In this document: in pieces, positions 58,456 through 64,000 of the stretch
Numbering within the stretch: position 1 is the stretch's first letter
Layout of the letters: every line of letters starts with the position of its first letter
Origin: Malassezia japonica
Lineage: Eukaryota; Basidiomycota; Malasseziomycetes; Malasseziales; Malasseziaceae
Assembly (NCBI RefSeq): GCF_029542785.1
Contig: NC_083370.1
Span: 434,001-498,000, forward strand
Reading direction: 5' to 3'
Length of the DNA: 64,000 nucleotides
Position numbers and translations under genes: made by a program
Notes under the pieces: model-generated
What the model was told of the DNA's origin: nothing
The model's input: the letters and a program-made list of their open reading frames with translations, nothing else
Database searches by the model: none

Positions 58456-59523
58456 ATGTCTGGTAAGTTATTTCTTATGTCATTGCTAATCACAGCGACG
58501 TATGCTATATACACGTCGCCGAACCATGCGCCCGTCGCGTACCACCTCCCTACACTGATTGTCACGCCTTATGGTACGTCTCTTGCAGTTATTTTTTGCT
58601 AACCATTAGGCCAGCCTCAGCATATTTTGTATGTCAGCGTTTTGGGATACGGCTAACCGCAGGTACTCGTATGTGCACACGAACTACAACAAGGAGACCT
58701 ATCTCCTTACTCCGTACGTGCCTGCTCCTTGCTTACCTCTAGCTCCATGATGGGTGACCTGTGTGTGGCCAAGATGGTCCCGCCTCCCAACTCGCGCTAC
58801 CTCGGTGGGCCCGGCAGCGAGCCGCCGTCTCCGGAGAAGTCGGTGTTGTGTGAGGCCTCGCGGAACTTGCGTTGGACCATCAGCAACACGGGCATTCACG
58901 CGCCGGTGTACAAGCTGATGCTTCCCAACCCCGATATGCCTGGAAATGACCAGCCTCTGTTCCAGATCTCAAAACCGAACCCCAATGCGATGTGGTGGTC
59001 TATGTTCTACTTCACGTACGGTGGTCACCTTATTCCCCCCAAGCGTATCGAGTTTGGTCGCATCCAGAAGAATGCTGTGGCAGGCAATGGCGGCGGTGCT
59101 GGTACGCGTGTTACGATCATGGGCCGCACGCCGGAGGAGAAGGCTGTTTGGCAGACGCTGGGTGAAGGCAACGAAGATATGGTGGAATGGATCGTGCTGT
59201 GTGCTGCCTTGAACCTGATCGACGAGGAGATCGTCAAGGCTGCGTCGCGCCATACCGAGCAGCGGGTACGCAGCCCTGTCACTGCGCAGGCTCCCATGGC
59301 TCCGCCGAACCGCCCTACGGTTACATCGATTCCCCCCCAGAGCCAGGCACCGCCCCAAGCGGCGCGCAGTGGCCCTGGGCTGCAGGCGCGGCCGCCGCCG
59401 CCGCCCAACGCTCGTGGTCCTCCGACGAATGCAGGCGGCCCCAAGTTCGGAGGTGGAAAGCCCGCTGGAAAGGCGCCCGCGAAGAAGAGCGGCAACAAGC
59501 TGTTGAACCTTATGCGGTCTTAA
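58456..59523 (+). CDS. Conserved fungal protein of unknown function
   Basis: Five exons are inferred, with introns 58463-58495 (33 nt), 58574-58609 (36), 58629-58662 (34) and 58714-58742 (29). The first coding exon is only 7 nt. The 311-residue product begins MSATYAIYTSPNHAPVAYHL and continues LYSYVHTNYNKETYLLTPSM, MGDLCVAKMVPPPNSRYLGG. It then runs LRWTISNTGIHAPVYKLMLP, QPLFQISKPNPNAMWWSMFY, FTYGGHLIPPKRIEFGRIQK, EEKAVWQTLGEGNEDMVEWI. This block is evidently a conserved beta-rich domain of about 220 residues, found to my knowledge in basidiomycete hypothetical proteins. The tail is Pro/Gly-rich and basic (NARGPPTNAGGPKF, KKSGNKLLNLMRS). A tubby-like or scramblase-like fold is possible, but I do not assign it. 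Confidence 0.75.
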
Positions 59524-59656
59524 TCGATCCATCTATGATGATAATGATATTGCACGACGGACGAGCTTCAGCCCGACCTTTCGCGCCCTCTTTCGCAACT
59601 GTTCGTATTTTGTCGTGCTGTGCTATAAGCTTTCACTAGCCTTCCCCTGCTTCGTA

Positions 59657-60574
59657 TTATAAAACAAGAGAACCCAACCCAGCGCATTCCAGTCGAGCAG
59701 GGACTTCGTAGAATGGCTTGTCGCTGACGTCGGACGGCGAGGGCGGTGCCGGAGCACCGCCCTCCTGCGCATTCCAAAAGGCGTCCTGAATAATGTCCAC
59801 ATGGAGTGTGCGCAGTTCCGTCTTGGGCTTGGCCTTGGCCGGTCGGCCAGGCGTGTGTATCGGCGCATAGACAAGCGTAGTTCCCTTGCGATACAGAGCA
59901 GGGAGCTTGTCATAGTTGATGCCAAATTGACGAAAAAGAATCTCGTGCTTGTCTTTAGAGTACGACCCCTTGAGTGACTCGTGTGCCTCGCGCTCCGTCT
60001 GCCCTCCTTGCAGTACCAATGCCCAGAAGGTCGTGTTGTACAGATTATTGATGTGTGCTGCGTCAGAAGAGTCACGTACTGTCTGCCTGGCGCCAGGCAA
60101 AGTAGTCGCGCACCTCGCGTGCGCTGGGGTACACGACCAGCCGCCCGTCAAACGACGGCGGGCTCTCGAGGGGAATCGACATGTACTTGCTCCACTGGAA
60201 GACATAGGTCCCTGTAAAGATGGACACAATGTGGGACACGAGTTTGCTGCATAAGCCAGAGCACCTACCTCTGCCGCCGTGAATACAACGTCGAGTCACG
60301 ATCAATAAGAAAACTGTACTCGTCGCTCTCTCCAAACGCGAGCTTAATGTGTCCTTTGAACTCGCGCAGGACCGCACGCGCCGCCTCGTTCATCAGCTCG
60401 AGCGCAGGCGCATCGTTCGGCTTGGCAAACTGGTGCTGCTGCGAGAAGCTGGGTAAGCCGGAGCACTTACCGATGAAACCCGCGCCCGTCGATACGCACG
60501 ACGAGGTATGTGCACGGGAGTGCTGCGTCGCTCAGCTCAAAGTCGCGTACATAGGCGTACCGCGACCCTGCCAT
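59657..60574 (-). CDS. THG1: tRNA-His guanylyltransferase
   Basis: Thg1 adds G-1 to the 5' end of tRNA-His by 3'-5' polymerisation and is essential in yeast. Three 22-nt introns are inferred: 60449-60470, 60247-60268 and 60058-60079. The start at 60574 gives MAGSRYAYVRDFELSDAALP, then TYLVVRIDGRGFHRFSQQHQ, with the metal-binding DGRGFH. GHIKLAFGESDEYSFLI holds the second catalytic acid pair. RREASKLVS-like joining is seen as RRQSKLVSHIVSIFTGTYVF. DGRLVVYPSAREVRDYFAWR, ADTHINNLYNTTFWALVLQG and LKGSYSKDKHEILFRQFGIN complete the family pattern. The product is 283 residues. All three introns disrupt conserved blocks, so they must be spliced for function. It shares a 32-nt divergent promoter with PEX12. 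Confidence 0.94.
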
Positions 60575-60606
60575 GGCGTAAGAAGACCTCCACACTTGTC
60601 TCCACG

Positions 60607-61876
60607 ATGGACGTGCTGTCGAGCATTGACCCCACTTCCTCGGGCGGCTCCCAGGCGGACCCCTATCGTCCCTCGTTCTTTGAGCTGATTGCACAGGAGC
60701 AGCTGTCGTCCTTGCTGAAGCCGGCGGTGCGCTATGTGCTTACTGTGCTCGCGCAGCGCAATCCGCGCTACCTTCTGCGGATCGTAAACCGCTTCGACGA
60801 GATCTATGCGCTGCTTATGCTCGCTATCGACCGGCATTACCTGCGCACTTGGAGTACGTCGCACTGCTCACACAGATGCAAGCTTTACAGAGAACTTTTA
60901 TGGCCTCAAGCGCCGCCGCCGCCCGGCGGTGTCCACCAAGCGCGTCGAGGCCGCCGTGTCGCACCAGGCGTTACAAGCGTCGCAGCATCTGCGCCCCCGC
61001 GAGGTCAACCTGTCGCTTCTGGCTTTGGTCGGGCTGCCGTACCTAGAGACCAAGCTCACGCAGTACTGGGAGCACCTCGGCGGCGGTGTCGGCACCGACG
61101 ACCTGCTCGGCGACGAGCCCGACCAAGCCACATTCCGCGGCACGGACACGGACACGAGTCTGCGTCGCCGCTGGGAGGACGCGTTCCGCAAAGGATACCC
61201 CTACGCACAGGTTGCGTACCAGCTCTGGATGCTGGCCTACAACATCGGCTACCTCTTCAACCGCATGCCGTACTGGCGGCCGTGGTACCGCTGGATGCGT
61301 GTCGACATCCGGCGTATGCAAGGCGACGAGCAGCCGCTTGTCGCGGCAAGCGACCGCCCCCTGCCCCCCCTGACCAAGTTCCCGATGCTCTTTAGCGCGC
61401 TGCTTGCGCGCCGCGGTGCTGCGTTTGTGTTTGAGATGCTCAAGTATGCGTTGCCTGCCAGCATCTTTTTCTTCAAGTTCCTCGAGTGGTGGTACTCACC
61501 GAACAACCCCCGCCGTCGCCGCGGCGACGATGACGACGCGAGCCCCCGCGCGCAGGTGAAGCCGCCTGCGCCGTTGCAGCCGAGCGACGACGGTGCGATG
61601 GTCGAGCGGCCGCCGACGTGGAAAGACCCCCGCATTCTGACGAGCGGTGTGCCGGATGCCGCGCTCTTTGCCGACGAGGATGCGCCGGCGGCGCTGCTGC
61701 ACAACTCGTGCCCCCTCTGTGGCGTGGCGCCGATCCAAAACCCCTGTGTGCTGGCGACGGGCTACGCATTCTGCTATACGTGTGCGAACGACTACGTGGA
61801 CAAGTTCCATAGGTGCCCGGTGACGCTCGCGCCACTCCCTGGCGGCATCGAGCAGATCCGCAAGGTGCTGGTCTAG
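60607..61876 (+). CDS. PEX12: Peroxisomal RING-type ubiquitin ligase Pex12
   Basis: Pex12 forms, with Pex2 and Pex10, the peroxisomal membrane ligase that ubiquitinates the Pex5 receptor for recycling. The start at 60607 gives MDVLSSIDPTSSGGSQADPY, then RPSFFELIAQEQLSSLLKPA and RNPRYLLRIVNRFDEIYALL, the family N-terminus. A 22-nt intron at 60854-60875 links YLRTWN to ASFTENFYGLKRRRRPAVST. Helices include VAYQLWMLAYNIGYLFNRMP and FEMLKYALPASIFFFKFLEW. The C-terminal degenerate RING has CPLCGVAPIQNPCVLATGYA, FCYTCANDYVDKFHRCPVT. The length is 415 residues, close to other fungal Pex12. Its TAG and that of the opposing UBP14 share the palindrome CTAG at 61873-61876. Confidence 0.93.
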
Positions 61877-64000
61877 ACGCGGTGGAAGACGTAGAGATAG
61901 GCGCTGGGTCAGTAGCACAACGTACAGCTCCGAGAGATGCTCGACACTCGAGTCGTTCGACGCCTCCGGCTCGCGTGCAAACGGCGCACGGACGACCTTT
62001 TCGTCGTTGAAGAACGCCCAGCCCTCCTTGGGCTCGGTGCCGTGGTGGACGTGGGCGACATAGTGGCCGCTGTGCACCGACGGGCCGCGGTGTGTGATGA
62101 AGCTCGCGAGGCGGTAGCGCGGGGCGTCGACGAGGCCTGGCGTCGCCGGCGGCCCGCTCGGCGCGTCGACGTCGCCCGTGTCGTCGGGGTGCTCAAAGAG
62201 CCACGCCACTGCCGCCTCGGGGTTGCCCGTGAGGCGCAGTGCTTTGGTAGCCTGCGCTGAGCTGAATCCCATCTCTTCGAGCATCGACGTGTCCGGCTTG
62301 GACTCGCCGAGCGGCGCGTCCAGCGACGCGTCTTCCATGCGCTCAAAGAGCCAGTTGGCGGCCGCCTCGGCGTTTCCGGCGGCGTCCAGCGCGCGGCGCG
62401 CGCGGTTCTCGCTAAAGCCCATGGCCGTGAGCATGCTCAGCGCCTCGAGGTCGACCGTGTCCGGCGCTGCATCGTCCGGAAGCGCCTCTTCGCTGCTCTG
62501 CATGCCGTGGCCCTGGAAGGCGGCAATGTCGAGCTCGCCCTCGAGCGGCACCTGGAACGGGACATTGACCTTTTGCGGCACCCAGTTCACCAGTTGGAAC
62601 CGCTGTGCCTGGACGACGAGCACTTCTGGGAAGGTCTTGAACTTGGTCGTCTTTTCTGCCGTGACCTCGGTGTGGCACGCCGGGCAGTGGTAGGGCAACG
62701 ACTCGGGTGTGGTGAATGCAGCGAGGCTTTCTTTGAGCGTCACTGGCTCGTAGAGCCTGCCGCTAGCCGCGTCCGCGTGCCGGTCGTCCGACGCGCGCTC
62801 GCGCACCGCGACCGGGAGCGCGACGCCGACCTCGCGGGGCTCTTCGCTGTACCGCACGCGCTTGCACTGTGTGCACTGCAGGCGGTGTTCGAGCGCGTAC
62901 GACAAGGCGTGTGTCGGATCGACGTCCGGGTGCGGCTCGTTGTGCACCTTTTGCACAAAGTGCTGCAGGAACTCGTCGGCGTCCTGCTGGCGCATTGTGC
63001 CAAACTCGGCGTGGCCTCGGCCCAGGAGCGCCTTGAGCATGGCCGGCTTGATGCCAGCCTGGAACGCCACTTCTCCCTCGGCGCCCGGACGCGGCACGGC
63101 GTAGCGGCCCGAGAGCAGGCCGTCGGCCAGCTTTCCCAGCTGGCACGCGAGGCACGCGGCCGGCATCGCGCTGCACTCGGCAATGTGCTGGGCGTGCTCC
63201 GTCGAGTTGTACCGCGCCTGGAACGCGGGCAAGGCAAAGAGCGCCTGCAGCACCGAGGCCATGTAGCAGCTGTTGCCGAGGTTGCGCAGGCCCGTGTATC
63301 CCGGCCCAAACAGCGGCTCGAGCGCGCGGCCGTCGTCGGTGGTCATGCTAAAGTCGAAGCGTGCATTCTGCTCAAGCTGCAGCTCGGTCATGCTCTTTTC
63401 CGTCTTGCTCTGCTCGGCGACGTTCATGCCAAAGTGTGCGAGGTGCTCGCCGAGCGCCGGATCGACACGCGCGTCGTTGCACGCGTAGCAGTACACGTCG
63501 CCGGTGCCTTCTGCGGTGATGGTGCCCTGCTTGACGCTGCAGGGGTGCCCCGACGCCTCAAAGTGTGCGAGGCCGTGGCTGTTGCCCGCGACGCCGCCAA
63601 ACTGCGCGCGGCCGCACCCGAGGTGGCCGCACGACAGGCAGAGCCACAGGTTCGACGTCAGGCCGCACTCGGCGCATGCCGCATTGGCGAGCTCGAGCGG
63701 CGTGGCGTCGGTCTGTGCGAGGTGCTTGGTGTGCTCGCACGGCACGACCTCTTCTTCCCACGCCTGCACCTCGGCCTTGTGTGCGGACGAGGTGGCGCGC
63801 AGGATGCCCTCGGCGACGGCCGTCAGCACGTCCGTCTTGGGCAGCTCGCGCCCGTGCGTCGGATCGCACGCGACACAGCGCGGCGTCCAGCTATACGTGT
63901 ACTCCTCCTCCTCCGGGCGCTCGACCACCTGCAGCTTGGTCAGCGGCGCACGCGGCTTGGGCGTGCGTGTGAGCGTCACGACGATCGGGTGCTCGCTCTT
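61873..64000 (-). CDS. UBP14: Ubiquitin-specific protease Ubp14/USP5, 5' end beyond window
   Basis: The enzyme disassembles free polyubiquitin chains. The frame is open to the window end (KSEHPIVVTLTRTPKPRAPL), so the N-terminus is missing. In order: a zf-UBP domain (NAACAECGLTSNLWLCLSCG, HLGCGRAQFGGVAGNSHGLA), then the catalytic Cys box GLRNLGNSCYMASVLQALFA and the KPAMLKALLGRGHAEFGTMR / QQDADEFLQHF region. Two UBA domains lie inside the catalytic domain (MGFSENRARRALDAAGNAEA; MGFSSAQATKALRLTGNPEA). The His box ITHRGPSVHSGHYVAHVHHG follows. A 22-nt intron at 61904-61925 joins HLSEL to AYLYVFHRV at the C-terminus, a typical USP5-family end. Without splicing the frame continues as antisense to PEX12 to 61496, which is not credible. 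Confidence 0.95.

Noticed and set aside
58260..58565. 101-codon minus-strand ORF
   Set aside because: It overlaps the first exons of the gene at 58456 in antisense; no conserved feature.
61496..61872. C-terminal extension of UBP14 antisense to PEX12
   Set aside because: It arises only if the 22-nt intron at 61904-61925 is ignored; splicing gives the expected AYLYVFHRV ending.

Overview
This window is nuclear DNA of a eukaryote with a very compact, GC-rich genome. The gene content (shugoshin, CENP-C/Mif2, cohesin Scc3, Cdc42, Atg15, saccharopine dehydrogenase, anthranilate synthase, Sip5, V-ATPase subunit a) is fungal. The style of the genes points to a basidiomycete yeast, most likely Malassezia or a close relative: almost no intergenic space, tiny introns and one short AT-rich island. 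The genus is an inference; a taxonomic search would be needed to name a species. About 33 genes can be supported. There are no prokaryotic features, no CRISPR array, no insertion sequence and no convincing tRNA gene.

Layout. 1-14 kb: shugoshin (cut by the window start), a Rap1-like double-Myb protein, an HSL-type lipase, cytochrome b5 reductase, Lys1, Mog1, an Mcp1-like protein, Ipi3, Asn1, Pam16 and an orphan low-complexity protein. 14-24 kb: an ataxin-10 homologue, Sip5, Cdc42, an unknown protein, the tRNA 2-thiouridylase Mtu1 and CENP-C/Mif2. 24-38 kb: a 3118-residue bridge-like lipid transfer protein (Fmp27/BLTP2 type), an ITFG1-like FG-GAP protein and V-ATPase subunit a. 38-51.5 kb: mitochondrial adenylate kinase, a polytopic membrane protein, SF3A1/Prp21, Trp2, two small unknown genes, Atg15, glycine cleavage H protein, the DNA-protein-crosslink protease Wss1 and cohesin Scc3. 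51.5-59.5 kb: a lower-GC zone with a serine-rich protein, an island of about 22% GC at 54.9-55.4 kb (candidate centromere core), an unknown gene, an intron-rich E2 enzyme and a conserved unknown protein. 59.6-64 kb: Thg1, Pex12 and Ubp14/USP5 (cut by the window end).

The main unusual signal is splicing. About 40 introns outside the AT-rich zone are 21-23 nt long, and 33-34 of them are exactly 22 nt. Their pattern is GTACGT (sometimes GTGCGT, GTATGT, GTAAGT or GTAGGT), then about 7 nt, then a CTNAC branch site running straight into CAG. Removing them joins exons into well-conserved proteins. Exactly where GC falls, between 55.4 and 58.8 kb, all 14 introns are instead 27-42 nt, and one gene there appears to contain a 3-nt exon.

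Genes are packed in divergent and convergent pairs. Start codons of divergent pairs lie 23 to about 230 nt apart, and the intervening DNA usually carries CACGTG. Several convergent pairs have touching or overlapping stop codons. Themes that recur are chromosome segregation (Sgo1, Mif2, Scc3, candidate centromere), mitochondrial maintenance (Pam16, Mtu1, Adk2, Gcv3), peroxisome and autophagy function (Pex12, Atg15) and amino-acid synthesis (Lys1, Asn1, Trp2).
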